Positions 37,749 through 46,254 of a stretch of DNA of 64,000 bases are shown piece by piece. Under the pieces are notes generated by a model. The model did not search any database, was not told the origin of the DNA, and saw only the letters and a program-made list of their open reading frames with translations. Positions within the stretch are counted from its first letter, which is position 1. The number at the start of each line of letters is the position of its first letter. Origin of the DNA: Streptomyces sp. TLI_053 (GTDB lineage Bacteria > Actinomycetota > Actinomycetes > Streptomycetales > Streptomycetaceae); assembly GCF_900105395.1 (NCBI RefSeq), contig NZ_LT629775.1, positions 4,362,001 through 4,426,000 of the forward strand. Direction: 5' to 3'. A program made the position numbers and the translations under genes.

Positions 37749-38972
37749 TCAGCGGTTGTCGAGGATCTTCAGCTCGGGGTGGGCCGTGCCGCCCTCGATC
37801 GCGGTGGAGGCGATGTGCGAGGCGACCCGCGGGTCGACCGGGTCGTTGGCCGGGTCGTCCAGCACCCGCAGGTGCTGGTAGGTGGTCGAGCGCTGGGCCG
37901 GGACGCGGTCGGCGGCCCGGATCAGGTGGATCAGCTCGGTGAGGTTGGAGCGGTGCTTGGCGCCGGCCGCCGAGACCACGTTCTCCTCCAGCATGACCGA
38001 GCCGAGGTCGTCCGCGCCGTAGTGCAGCGACAGCTGGCCGGCCTCCTTGCCGGTGGTCAGCCAGGACCCCTGGATGTGGGCGACGTTGTCGAGGAACAGG
38101 CGGGCGATGGCGATCATCCGCAGGTACTCGAAGACGGTCGCCTGGGTCGACCCCTGGAGCTTGTTGTTCTGCGGCTGGTAGGTGTACGGGATGAAGGCGC
38201 GGAAGCCGCCGGTGCGGTCCTGCACGTCGCGGATCATCCGCAGGTGCTCGATCCGCTCGGCGTTGGTCTCGCCGGTGCCCATCAGCATGGTGGAGGTGGA
38301 CTCGACACCCAGCTTGTGGGCGGCCTCCATGATCTCCAGCCAGCGCTCGCCCGACTCCTTGAGCGGCGCGATCGCCTTGCGCGGGCGCTCGGGCAGCAGC
38401 TCGGCCCCGGCACCGGCGAAGGAGTCCAGGCCCGCCCGGTGGATCCGGGTGATGGCCTCCTCGATCGAGACGCCGGAGATCCGGGCCATGTGGTCGACCT
38501 CGGAGGCGCCCAGCGAGTGGATCACCAGCTGCGGGAAGTCCGCCTTGATCGCCGAGAAGGCGCGCTCGTAGTACTCGACGCCGTAGTCCGGGTGGTGGCC
38601 GCCCTGGAACATGATCTGGGTGCCACCCAGCTCGACGGTCTCCGCGCAGCGGCGCAGGATCTCCTCGAGGTCGCGGGACCAGCCCTTGTCGCTCTTCGGC
38701 GGCACGTAGAAGGCGCAGAACTTGCACGCCGTCACGCAGACGTTGGTGTAGTTGATGTTGCGCTCGATGATGTACGTCGCGATGTGCTCGGTACCGGCGT
38801 AGCGGCGGCGGCGCACGGTGTCGGCCGCCGAGCCCAGCGCGTGCAGAGGGGCCGAGCGGTAGAGCTCCAGCGCCTCCTCCGGGCTGATCCGGCCACCGCC
38901 GGCGGCCCGGTCGAGGACGGCCTGCAGGTCGGTGCTGGGCGCATCGAGGGTGGTCGCTGCGAGCTCGGACAC
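37749..38972 (-). CDS. mqnC: Cyclic dehypoxanthine futalosine synthase (radical SAM)
   Basis: Radical SAM enzyme of the futalosine pathway of menaquinone synthesis, converting dehypoxanthine futalosine to its cyclic form. 407 residues. The [4Fe-4S]-SAM motif is CVTACKFC (Cys79, Cys83, Cys86), with the MqnC/MqnE family features GWSRDLEEIL, GGTQIMFQGGHHPDYG and FIPYTYQPQNNKLQG. The GTG at 38972 opens directly on the conserved N-terminus. The frame is open upstream through a 9-bp repeat region that is unlikely to be coded. Confidence 0.93.
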   Translation of the reverse strand: MSELAATTLDAPSTDLQAVLDRAAGGGRISPEEALELYRSAPLHALGSAADTVRRRRYAGTEHIATYIIERNINYTNVCVTACKFCAFYVPPKSDKGWSRDLEEILRRCAETVELGGTQIMFQGGHHPDYGVEYYERAFSAIKADFPQLVIHSLGASEVDHMARISGVSIEEAITRIHRAGLDSFAGAGAELLPERPRKAIAPLKESGERWLEIMEAAHKLGVESTSTMLMGTGETNAERIEHLRMIRDVQDRTGGFRAFIPYTYQPQNNKLQGSTQATVFEYLRMIAIARLFLDNVAHIQGSWLTTGKEAGQLSLHYGADDLGSVMLEENVVSAAGAKHRSNLTELIHLIRAADRVPAQRSTTYQHLRVLDDPANDPVDPRVASHIASTAIEGGTAHPELKILDNR

Positions 38973-38993
38973 CTTGCCGCCTTCTCTCTCTCG

Positions 38994-39020
38994 GGTACAT
39001 CCGGTACATCCGGTACTACC
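38994..39020. repeat. Three 9-bp tandem repeats upstream of mqnC
   Basis: GGTACATCC at 38994-39002 and 39003-39011, followed by GGTACTACC at 39012-39020, about 25 bases before the mqnC start. It could be regulatory or simple slippage. Confidence 0.75.
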
Positions 39021-39148
39021 GGTAGTTCGCGTGCTCCGGGCCGTTCGGCGGTGCCGACCGCTCCGGGTACTACGACGTGCGGCGACTCCGTGCCGCGGCA
39101 CCGGGTCGCATCCGGATCAGCCTACGCCAGGGCCCTCGACGCCCTGCG

Positions 39149-40999
39149 TCAGCCCGTCCGCCGCAGCGTCCCGCTCGGGTTCCCGGCGCTGGAGTCGGCG
39201 GAGCCGAAGCGGACGGTGCCGTCCTTCTGCAGGGTGAGCGTCTCGGAGTAGGAACCGCCGGTGCACGCCCCGGGCAGCGAGGAGCGGACGAGGCGGGAGG
39301 TGAAGACCAGCTTCTCCGGCTCGGCCGCGGTGAGCGTCCAGGCGCCCTCGCAGGTGATCGAGAGCAGGCCGGTCAGCTCGTTGCGGCTGGTGGTGGCCTC
39401 CTGCCCGATCGCGGCCCGGCCGATGACCAGGGTGGTGGTACCGGCGGGCACCCCCTTCTGGGTGGTCATGTCCCCGCGCCAGGTACCGAGGAACGCCTCG
39501 GGCACGACGTTCGGCCCCGACGGCGCCGCCGTCGCTGGCGAGGGCGGCGCCTGGGTGGCCCCGCCCGTGGCCGCACTCGTGGCGCCTCCCCCGGACGGTG
39601 TCGCACCCGGCGTCGCGGTCTGCGCCCCCGTCGTGCTCCCGCCTGACGCCGCCGCCGTCGCTGTCGTCGGTGCCGTCGGGCCCGGCTCCTGCGGTCCCCA
39701 TGCCCGGTACGCCCCGTACCCCCCGCCCGCGAGCACCACCAGCACCGCGGCGGCCACCAGCACCGCCACGCCCCGCCCTCGCCGCCGCGCGCCGTCCTCG
39801 GCCCCGGGTCGAGGCGGCACCGGCGGCACCGACGGCAGTACCCGCGGCCCCGCAGCCCCGGAAGCCCCGACAGACCCCGCTGCCTCGCCAGATCCCGACA
39901 CCCCGCCGGACGTCACGCCGGACGCCCCGCCCGACGCCCCGCCCGACGCCCCGCCGGACGCCCCGCCCGACGTCCCGACCGGCGCCCCGCCGCCACCCGT
40001 CACCGAGGTCGGCGTCCGTTCCGCCACGCCCCAGCCCCCGGCGGCAGCCCCCGCTCCCGCCCCGGCCCCGCCGACGGAGCCGTCCTCCTCCCCCTCCAGG
40101 TCCAGCAGCTGCACCGCACTGCGCCCGACCGCGGCCGCCAACGCCGGCGGGAGCCAGCCGCCGCCCTGCCCCAGCCGGCCGACCGCCGAGCCGTCGGGGT
40201 CCAGCAGTTCCCGCAGCCGCCGCGGCGTCGGCCGGACCGCCGGGTCCTTGGCCAGGCAGTCGAGCACGATCGAGCGCAGCGGACCGGGGGCCAGCCCGGT
40301 CAGGTCCGGCTCCTCGTGCACCACGCGGTAGAGCAGGACGGCCGCGCTCACCCCCTCGCCGAACGGGTGCACCCCGGTGGCCGCGTACGCGAGCACCGCG
40401 CCGAGCGAGAAGACGTCGCCGGGCGGCCCGACCGGGCGGCCGTTCGCCTGCTCCGGGGACATGAAGCCGGGTGATCCGACCACGAATCCCGACTGGGTGA
40501 GCCCGGTGGCCGCGTCGAGGGCGCGGGCGATGCCGAAGTCGATCAGCCGCGGGCCGTCCAGGGTGAGCAGCACATTGGACGGCTTGACGTCCCGGTGCAC
40601 CAGGCCGAGCCCGTGCACGTGCTCCAGCGCCTGGGCCAGGACGGCGCCCAGGGTCCGGACGGCGGGGTCGGTCAGCGGCCCGTACTCCCGGACGGCGCCG
40701 CCCAGCGCGGGGCCGGCCACGTAGCCGGTGGCCACCCAGGGGTGGGCGCCCTCGGTGTCGGCGTCCAGGACGGGAGCCGTCCACGTCCCGCCGACCCGGC
40801 GGGCGGCGGCCACCTCCTGCCGGAACCGGGCGCGGAACTCGGCGTCCTCGGCGAGCTCGCCGCGGACCACCTTGACCGCCACGGTGCGTCCGCCCGCCGT
40901 CCGGCCGAGGTAGACCCGGCCCATACCGCCCGCGCCGAGCCGTCGCAGCAACCGGTACGCGCCCACCTGGCGCGGGTCGTCCGATCCCAGTGCCTGCAT
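39149..40999 (-). CDS. Membrane serine/threonine protein kinase
   Basis: 616 residues. The kinase domain covers about 12-270: Gly-rich LGAGGMGRVYLG, catalytic Lys43, HRDVKPSN (135-142), DFG at 154-156 and SPEQ. A Gly/Ala/Ser-rich linker follows, including four GGAS repeats near 345-360, a single helix at about 410-430, and an extracellular domain (about 490-616) with two cysteines (SITCEGAW and LPGACTGG) instead of PASTA repeats. The sensed signal is unknown. It lies between mqnC and mqnA on the same strand, so some effect on menaquinone genes by context is possible. The ATG at 40999 has GGGAG upstream. Confidence 0.9.
   Translation of the reverse strand: MQALGSDDPRQVGAYRLLRRLGAGGMGRVYLGRTAGGRTVAVKVVRGELAEDAEFRARFRQEVAAARRVGGTWTAPVLDADTEGAHPWVATGYVAGPALGGAVREYGPLTDPAVRTLGAVLAQALEHVHGLGLVHRDVKPSNVLLTLDGPRLIDFGIARALDAATGLTQSGFVVGSPGFMSPEQANGRPVGPPGDVFSLGAVLAYAATGVHPFGEGVSAAVLLYRVVHEEPDLTGLAPGPLRSIVLDCLAKDPAVRPTPRRLRELLDPDGSAVGRLGQGGGWLPPALAAAVGRSAVQLLDLEGEEDGSVGGAGAGAGAAAGGWGVAERTPTSVTGGGGAPVGTSGGASGGASGGASGGASGVTSGGVSGSGEAAGSVGASGAAGPRVLPSVPPVPPRPGAEDGARRRGRGVAVLVAAAVLVVLAGGGYGAYRAWGPQEPGPTAPTTATAAASGGSTTGAQTATPGATPSGGGATSAATGGATQAPPSPATAAPSGPNVVPEAFLGTWRGDMTTQKGVPAGTTTLVIGRAAIGQEATTSRNELTGLLSITCEGAWTLTAAEPEKLVFTSRLVRSSLPGACTGGSYSETLTLQKDGTVRFGSADSSAGNPSGTLRRTG
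39909..39980. repeat. 12-bp tandem repeats within the kinase linker
   Basis: Six consecutive 12-base units, consensus GACGCCCCGCCC, encode Gly-Gly-Ala-Ser repeats on the minus strand. The three central copies are nearly identical, so copy number may vary between strains. Confidence 0.8.
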
Positions 41000-41186
41000 C
41001 CCCCGCACGCTCCCGTCACCCGCCCGGCCCGCCGCCGGGGCCCGCTCGCGTGCAGACGCTATCGGGCGGCGGGCGGACGCCGCGCCGCAACCCGCTTCCT
41101 CCCGGAGCGGAACGCCGTCCCGGCAGAAGGCGAGCGGGGAAGCCGGGAGGACGCCGGGGGGAAGCGGAGGGGCGACCGGAACGGGC

Positions 41187-42134
41187 TCAGACCACCAGCG
41201 GCGCGGGCTCCAGCAGCGCCGGATCCAGCGGCGGAAGCGGCTCCAGCGGCACCGGCTCCAGCAGCCGGACGGCCACATCGGGTGCGAAGCCGCTGTCGTG
41301 CGCGACCCGCCGGGCGAACTCGGCCACCCCGGCCAACTGCCGCTCGCCGAGCGAGAAGTCCAGGGCCTCGCTGAAGTACCGCTCCAGCACGTCCGCGTCG
41401 AAGGCCTCCCAGCGGGCCGCGTGCGTCGCCACCTCGCGGGCCTCGACCAGCGAGAGGTCCCGGGACTCCAGGAAGGCCCGGTGGACGGCCGCGGTCAGTT
41501 CGGGCCGGCGCTCGGCGAAGTCGCGGCGGGCGGCCCAGACGGCGAAGACGAACGGCAGCCCGGTCCACTCCTTCCACATCTCGCCCAGGTCGTGCACGGT
41601 CAGGCCGCGGTCGGCGGCCTGACCCAGGTAGGCGCGCAGCGCCGGGTCACCGATCAGCACGGCGGCGTCGGCCTCGGCGAGCATCGCCTCGAGGTCCGGC
41701 GGGCAGCTGTAGTACTCCGGCCGCACGCCCTCCCGCTCCTCCAGCAGCAGGCGGGCGAGCCGGACGGAGGTCCGGCTGGTGGAGCCGAGGGCGACCTTCC
41801 GGCCGTCCAGCTCGGCGAGCGGCACCTTGCTGACGATCACGCAGGACATCACCGGGCCGTCGCTGCCCACCGCGATGTCGGGGAGCACGAGCAGTTCGTC
41901 CGCGTGGCGCAGGTACTCCACGCAGGTGATCGGACCGATGTCCAGCGCCCCCGCGACCAGCTGGTCGCTGAGCTTCTCCGGGGTGTCCTTGGTGAGGTCC
42001 AGGTCGAGCAGATTGCCGGTCCTGGCCAGCCCCCAGTAGAGGGGCACGCAGTTCAGGAACTGAATATGCCCCACGCGGGGCCGGACCGGGGTGTTCTCCC
42101 GGGCCTCCCGTGTTTCCTCGTCCGGTACTGCCAC
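41187..42134 (-). CDS. mqnA: Chorismate dehydratase
   Basis: First enzyme of the futalosine menaquinone route, dehydrating chorismate to 3-enolpyruvylbenzoate. 315 residues with the periplasmic-binding-protein-like fold: RVGHIQFLNCVPLYWGL at the N-terminus, DIGPITCVEYL and LGSTSRTSVRLARLLLEE in the middle, and VLIGDPAL later. The last 30 residues are a Pro/Leu repeat (EPVPLEPLPPLDPALLEP), unusual for the family. GGGAG precedes the GTG start. The pathway partner mqnC is 2.2 kb downstream. Confidence 0.92.
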   Translation of the reverse strand: MAVPDEETREARENTPVRPRVGHIQFLNCVPLYWGLARTGNLLDLDLTKDTPEKLSDQLVAGALDIGPITCVEYLRHADELLVLPDIAVGSDGPVMSCVIVSKVPLAELDGRKVALGSTSRTSVRLARLLLEEREGVRPEYYSCPPDLEAMLAEADAAVLIGDPALRAYLGQAADRGLTVHDLGEMWKEWTGLPFVFAVWAARRDFAERRPELTAAVHRAFLESRDLSLVEAREVATHAARWEAFDADVLERYFSEALDFSLGERQLAGVAEFARRVAHDSGFAPDVAVRLLEPVPLEPLPPLDPALLEPAPLVV

Positions 42135-42490
42135 CGCGCCGCTCCCTTGCTGTTCGTGCGCCTCCCCGCAGGGTATGCCTGCTGGTCGGGAAGCCCCGCA
42201 CCACCCTTCCGCGACGCACCGCGCCGATCACCGCAACCGCCTTACGACACGCGGTGTCCAGCACGCAAGTCACCCCTGGTCGTCACAGCAGCCGCATGCT
42301 AGCGTTGCCCTCAGTTGCAGTTTGATTCCCCTTGCAGTACTTGAAGCCTGCGGAGCATGTAACCGCAGGCTTTTTGTAGTTTTTCAGCAATATCGAAAAC
42401 TCCGGACCCGTCCGGAGGCAGGGCGATCAGCGCAGCGGACCGGGCGCCACACGGTGTGGCCCCCGACACGTCCCTCGCAAGGAGAACGGC
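42135..42490. other. Divergent promoter region of mqnA and the cold-shock gene
   Basis: 356 bases. It holds a TAGCGT -10-like hexamer at 42300-42305, which read from the other strand gives TAGCAT, a terminator-like hairpin at 42344-42375 and a second hairpin (GCCACA/TGTGGC, 42446-42460) near the start codon. The T-rich stretch after the first hairpin stands out. Confidence 0.55.
42344..42375 (+). promoter_or_regulatory. Terminator-like hairpin with T-run in the cold-shock gene leader
   Basis: AAGCCTGCGG (42344-42353) pairs perfectly with CCGCAGGCTT (42363-42372), with a nine-base loop and a run of five T residues followed by more T. It lies 115 bases before the start codon of the cold-shock gene on the same strand. 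This is a candidate attenuator or temperature-sensitive leader. Confidence 0.6.
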
Positions 42491-42694
42491 ATGGCTCAGG
42501 GAACCGTCAAGTGGTTCAACGCTGAGAAGGGCTTCGGCTTCATCGCCCAGGATGGCGGCGGCCCCGACGTCTTCGTCCACTACTCCGCCATCAACGCGAG
42601 CGGTTTCCGCTCGCTGGAGGAGAACCAGGCGGTCAGCTTCGACGTCACCCAGGGTCCGAAGGGCCCGCAGGCGGAGAACGTCACCCTTGTCTGA
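42491..42694 (+). CDS. Cold-shock protein (CspA family)
   Basis: 67-residue single cold-shock domain that binds single-stranded RNA and DNA as an RNA chaperone. RNP1 is KGFGFI and RNP2 is VFVHY, after the usual MAQGTVKWFNAEKGFGFIAQ. AAGGAG lies seven bases upstream of the ATG. The long structured leader suggests regulation at the RNA level. A terminator follows. Confidence 0.95.
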   Translation: MAQGTVKWFNAEKGFGFIAQDGGGPDVFVHYSAINASGFRSLEENQAVSFDVTQGPKGPQAENVTLV

Positions 42695-42788
42695 ATCATC
42701 CTCGATGAGGATCTGATCGCTCGGGACCCGTCGGGTCCGCCGGCGGCCGCGAGGCCGTCCCGGTGAGCACAAGAGCAGCAGTACCCAA

Positions 42789-42814
42789 GGGGGCCCGCCT
42801 TTCGGCGGGCCCCC
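42789..42814 (+). terminator. Terminator of the cold-shock gene
   Basis: GGGGGCCCGCC (42789-42799) and GGCGGGCCCCC (42804-42814) form a perfect 11-bp stem with a TTTC loop, followed by a short T-rich stretch. Confidence 0.85.
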
Positions 42815-42890
42815 TGCCTTTTCCCGGCCCGGCCCGGGACGCCGCGCCGCGGCCCCGAAGGCCCGCAGCCCCGCAGGCCGCCCGGGGCGC

Positions 42891-42945
42891 GCACGACGAA
42901 CGGCCCCCTCTCCCCGGTGGAACGGGAGAGGGGGCCGCGTCGTGC
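42891..42945 (-). terminator. Terminator of the dicarboxylate symporter gene
   Basis: A long inverted repeat: GCACGACG (42891-42898) pairs with CGTCGTGC (42938-42945), and an inner GGCCCCCTCTCCC arm pairs with GGGAGAGGGGGCC. It lies just after the leftward symporter gene. Confidence 0.8.
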
Positions 42946-42954
42946 GGGCGGACG

Positions 42955-44319
42955 TCAGACCGTCGCGGGAGCCTGGCCACCGGCCTGGGCCGGAACGGCG
43001 GCCTTGGCCGGGGCGTCGTCGTAGAGGTCACCGGCCGGGTTGTTGTACGCGACCAGGTCGAGCGTCTTCTCGCGGGCCGCGACCACGACCGGCACCAGGG
43101 CCTGGCCCGCGACGTTGGTCGCGGTGCGGATCATGTCGAGGATCGGGTCGATGGCCAGCAGCAGACCGACGCCCTCCAGCGGCAGGCCCAGGGTGGAGAG
43201 GGTCAGCGTCAGCATCACGATCGCACCGGTCAGACCGGCGGTGGCGGCCGAGCCGATCACCGAGACGAAGGCGATCAGCAGGTAGTCCTTGATGCCGAGG
43301 TCGATGCCGTACACCTGGGCGACGAAGATCGCGGCCAGCGAGGGGTAGATCGCGGCGCAGCCGTCCATCTTGGTGGTGGCACCGAACGGGACGGCGAAGG
43401 AGGCGTACTCGCCCGGGACGCCGAGCCGCTCGGTGACCCGGCGGGTGACCGGCAGGGTGCCGACCGAGGAGCGGGAGACGAAGGCCAGCTGGATGGCGGG
43501 CCAGGCGCCCTTGAAGAAGTTGACCGGGTTGAGGCCGGCGGCGAACTTCAGCAGCAGCGAGTACACGCCGAACAGCACCAGCGCGCAACCGACGTAGACG
43601 TCGACGGTCAGGGTCGCGAACGGCTCCAGCAGGTCCCAGCCGTACTTGGCGACGGACTTGCCGATCAGACCGAGGGTGCCGATCGGCGAGAGCCGGATGA
43701 CCCACCAGAGGGCGGTCTGGATCAGCTCGAGCACCGACTCGCTGAGCTTGAGCACCGGCTCGGCCTTGGCGCCGAGCTTGATGATCGCGGCGCCGGCGAC
43801 GATCGCCAGGAAGACGATCTGCAGGACCTCGACCTCGGTGAAGGCGGTGACGATGTTGGTCGGGAAGATCCCGGTGAGGAAGTCGATCCAGCTGCCGGTG
43901 GACTTCGGCGCCTTGAGGCCCTCGGTCTTGAGGTCGGTGCCCTCGCCCGGGCTGGTGAGCAGGCCGAGGCCGAGGCCGATGGCCACCGCGATCAGCGAGG
44001 TGATCGCGAACCAGAGCAGGGTGCGGACGGCCAGCCGGGCGGCGTTGGTGACGTTCCGCAGGTTGGCGACGCTGACCAGGATCGCGGTGAAGACCAGCGG
44101 CGGGACGGCGAGCTTCAGCAGTTGGACGAAGATCCGGCCGATGGTCTCCAGGGTGGTGGCCAGCCAGGAGATGTCGGCCGCGCGGGCCAGGTAACCGAGG
44201 GCGACGCCGAGCACGAGGCCGGCGACGATCTGGGCCCAGAAGGGCGTCTTGCCCAGCTTGGAATTACGCAGACTGGCGAGCACGGACGGCGACGAGGTCG
44301 CCTCGGGCGCTGTGGACAT
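42955..44319 (-). CDS. Dicarboxylate/amino acid:cation symporter (DAACS family)
   Basis: 454 residues of the GltP/DctA type. The hallmark motifs are the serine-rich re-entrant loop in FVSRSSVGTLP, the FGATTKMDGCAAIYP motif (NMDGT equivalent), and DPILDMIRTATNVAGQ with the substrate-binding Asp, Arg and Asn. The Arg of DMIR at this position is found in dicarboxylate as well as acidic amino acid carriers, so aspartate, glutamate or C4-dicarboxylate uptake is likely. The C-terminal 30 residues are Ala/Pro-rich. Its terminator lies at 42891-42945. Confidence 0.9.
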   Translation of the reverse strand: MSTAPEATSSPSVLASLRNSKLGKTPFWAQIVAGLVLGVALGYLARAADISWLATTLETIGRIFVQLLKLAVPPLVFTAILVSVANLRNVTNAARLAVRTLLWFAITSLIAVAIGLGLGLLTSPGEGTDLKTEGLKAPKSTGSWIDFLTGIFPTNIVTAFTEVEVLQIVFLAIVAGAAIIKLGAKAEPVLKLSESVLELIQTALWWVIRLSPIGTLGLIGKSVAKYGWDLLEPFATLTVDVYVGCALVLFGVYSLLLKFAAGLNPVNFFKGAWPAIQLAFVSRSSVGTLPVTRRVTERLGVPGEYASFAVPFGATTKMDGCAAIYPSLAAIFVAQVYGIDLGIKDYLLIAFVSVIGSAATAGLTGAIVMLTLTLSTLGLPLEGVGLLLAIDPILDMIRTATNVAGQALVPVVVAAREKTLDLVAYNNPAGDLYDDAPAKAAVPAQAGGQAPATV

Positions 44320-44754
44320 GACGGTGCGGCTCCGGGGGAGGCGTGACTGACGGTGTGTCGGGGGGCGGGAAAGGCGGCACGGGGCGGGAGCCGGACGGGA
44401 AGGGAACCGGCCCCGATCAGGGGCGTGCCGCCTGAATACAGCTCATGGCGCGACAACGGCGCGGGCTGTCCACAGCACCGGACAGACGCCCGCGGGCGGC
44501 ACCGGGCTGCGAGCCCAGGCCGTGCGCCGAACGTGCGTCTGAGGTGGTCATGGGCGACACGTTAGCAGTAAAGGTTTGAGATGTTCAAAGTAGTTGTTTG
44601 AGTTCCGGGTGCGAAGGATCCCGGCGCGACACCCACGGGCCTCGACGGCCCCCGGCGGACGCTCCGGGCGGACCCGATTGACCGCCCAGCAGTTATACGT
44701 ATAACTTGGTGAGCACCCCCGCCCGCCCCCTGCCCAGACCGGAGAATCCCGCCC
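44320..44754. other. Divergent intergenic region between the symporter and MFS genes
   Basis: 435 bases. The left part can encode a 44-residue peptide on the minus strand (44417-44551), an uncertain leader. A low-GC stretch at about 44560-44600 with repeated CTCAAAC on the minus strand may be the symporter promoter. A perfect 16-bp palindrome lies at 44691-44706. Confidence 0.55.
44691..44706. promoter_or_regulatory. Perfect 16-bp palindrome before the MFS gene
   Basis: AGTTATACGTATAACT is its own reverse complement, and very AT-rich for this genome. It lies 48 bases before the MFS start codon, the usual place for a repressor site. The binding protein is not evident; no regulator gene is adjacent. 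Confidence 0.6.
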
Positions 44755-45987
44755 ATGGGCTACCTCGCCCTGCTCCGCGCCCCGCACGTCGGCCGACTGC
44801 TCTTCGGCACCCTGCTCGGCCGCCTCCCGGCCGGCATGACCGCCCTGGTGATCGCCCTCGCGCTGCGCGACGCCGGCGCGCCGTACAGCCGGATCGGGCT
44901 GGCCACCGCCGCGTACGCGATCGCGGCGGCCATCGGCGGGCCGGTGCTCGGCCGGATCGTGGACCGCACCGGCCAGCCGCGGGTCCTGCTCGTCTCGGCG
45001 GTGATCGCCGGTGGCGGGTACGCCCTGCTGGCGCTGGCCCCGGCGTCCGCGCTCGCCGCCACCGTCGGCGCGGCGGTCGCCGGACTGGCGATGCCCCCGC
45101 TCGAACCCTGCCTGCGCTCGCTCTGGCCGGACGTCGTCGAGGAGAAGCAGCTCGACACCGCCTACGCCTTCGACTCCGCCTCGCAGCAGATCCTCTACGT
45201 CGCCGGGCCGCTCGCGGTGGCCGGCATCGCGGGCACGGCGGGCCCGGTCACGGCGCTCTGGGTGGCGGCCGGACTCGGCCTGGTCGGGGCACTGGTGGTC
45301 GCCACCACCGCACCGGCCCGCGCCTGGCAGGCGCCGCCGCGCGCGCACTCGGCCGGCCTGCTCGGGCCGCTCCGCTCCCCCGGCCTGGTCCTGCTGCTGA
45401 TCGGCCTGGCCGGTGCCGGCTGGGCGGTCGGCGCGCAGAACGTGCTGTTCATCGCCTACGCCGAGGCCCAGCACGGGAAGGGCCTGCCCGGTGGCGCCGG
45501 GAGCCTGCTGGCCCTCGCGGCGCTCGGCGGTCTGCTCGGCGCGCTCGCCTACGGCGCGGTGCGGTGGCGCAGCTCGACGGCCACCCGGACCTGGCTGATG
45601 GCGCTCGGCATGGCCGTCAGCTACCTGCCGCTGGTGCTGGTCCCGGGACCGGCCGCGATGGCCGCTCTCGCATTCGTCTCCGGGATCGCGCTGGCTCCGC
45701 TGCTGGCGGCGGCCTTCGTGCTGGTCGCCGAACTGGCCCCGCAGGGCACCGTGACGGAGGCCTTCGCCTGGCTGGTCACGCTCTTCGCGACCGGGAACTC
45801 GCTGGGCTACGCGGTCTCCGGCCACCTCGCGGAGGGATCGCTGCGTTCGGTGGCGCTCTGCGCGGCCGGCGGGATCGGTCTGGGCGGGCTGCTGCTGTTC
45901 GGCGCCCGCCGCTGGTTCCACCCGGTCGGCGGGACCTCGGCCGGGGCGCACCCGCTGCCCGCCGCCGAGCCGGTGCCGGTGGGCTGA
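44755..45987 (+). CDS. MFS transporter
   Basis: 410 residues with 12 predicted helices. The cytoplasmic loop motif is partly kept as GGPVLGRIVDRTGQPRVLL between helices 2 and 3. AMPPLEPCLRSLWPDVV and the long central loop are like drug exporters of the DHA1 group. The ATG at 44755 follows AGACCGGAGAAT, a moderate ribosome site. The substrate is unknown. A perfect palindrome upstream and a terminator downstream mark it as a single-gene unit. Confidence 0.82.
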   Translation: MGYLALLRAPHVGRLLFGTLLGRLPAGMTALVIALALRDAGAPYSRIGLATAAYAIAAAIGGPVLGRIVDRTGQPRVLLVSAVIAGGGYALLALAPASALAATVGAAVAGLAMPPLEPCLRSLWPDVVEEKQLDTAYAFDSASQQILYVAGPLAVAGIAGTAGPVTALWVAAGLGLVGALVVATTAPARAWQAPPRAHSAGLLGPLRSPGLVLLLIGLAGAGWAVGAQNVLFIAYAEAQHGKGLPGGAGSLLALAALGGLLGALAYGAVRWRSSTATRTWLMALGMAVSYLPLVLVPGPAAMAALAFVSGIALAPLLAAAFVLVAELAPQGTVTEAFAWLVTLFATGNSLGYAVSGHLAEGSLRSVALCAAGGIGLGGLLLFGARRWFHPVGGTSAGAHPLPAAEPVPVG

Positions 45988-46010
45988 CGCCCGCCGCATC
46001 CCCATGGACG

Positions 46011-46055
46011 TGGCTGCGCCCGTCGGGCCGGTGGTCTGGCTGACGGGCGCAGCCA
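46011..46055 (+). terminator. Terminator of the MFS gene
   Basis: TGGCTGCGCCCGTC (46011-46024) pairs perfectly with GACGGGCGCAGCCA (46042-46055), followed by CTTCGTCGTC. Confidence 0.75.
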
Positions 46056-46180
46056 CTTCGTCGTCCCCGCCCCGGACCGCGCCGGAACCGCGCGCCCGTC
46101 CGCCCCGCCCGTGCGCCCGTGCGCCCGTCCGGCACGAGCCCGGGAAGCGGCGACCACGGGCCGGGAGCCCGGCGGCCGCC

Positions 46181-46217
46181 GGTGTCGGTGTCGGTAGGTG
46201 TCGGTGTCGGTGTCGGT
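46181..46217. repeat. GTGTCG hexamer repeats
   Basis: GGTGTC units repeat five times with one interruption at 46196-46200, in the spacer after the MFS gene and before the LacI gene stop. Confidence 0.8.
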
Positions 46218-46254
46218 ACTCGAGGGAGACCCGTCGGTGCTCCGGGAAGACCTG

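Noticed and set aside
41059..41577. Long minus frames within mqnA in other phases
   Set aside because: Out-of-frame readings of mqnA; only the frame 41187-42134 shows family motifs.
42311..42772. 153-codon minus frame opposite the cold-shock gene
   Set aside because: Shadow of the cold-shock gene with no ribosome site.
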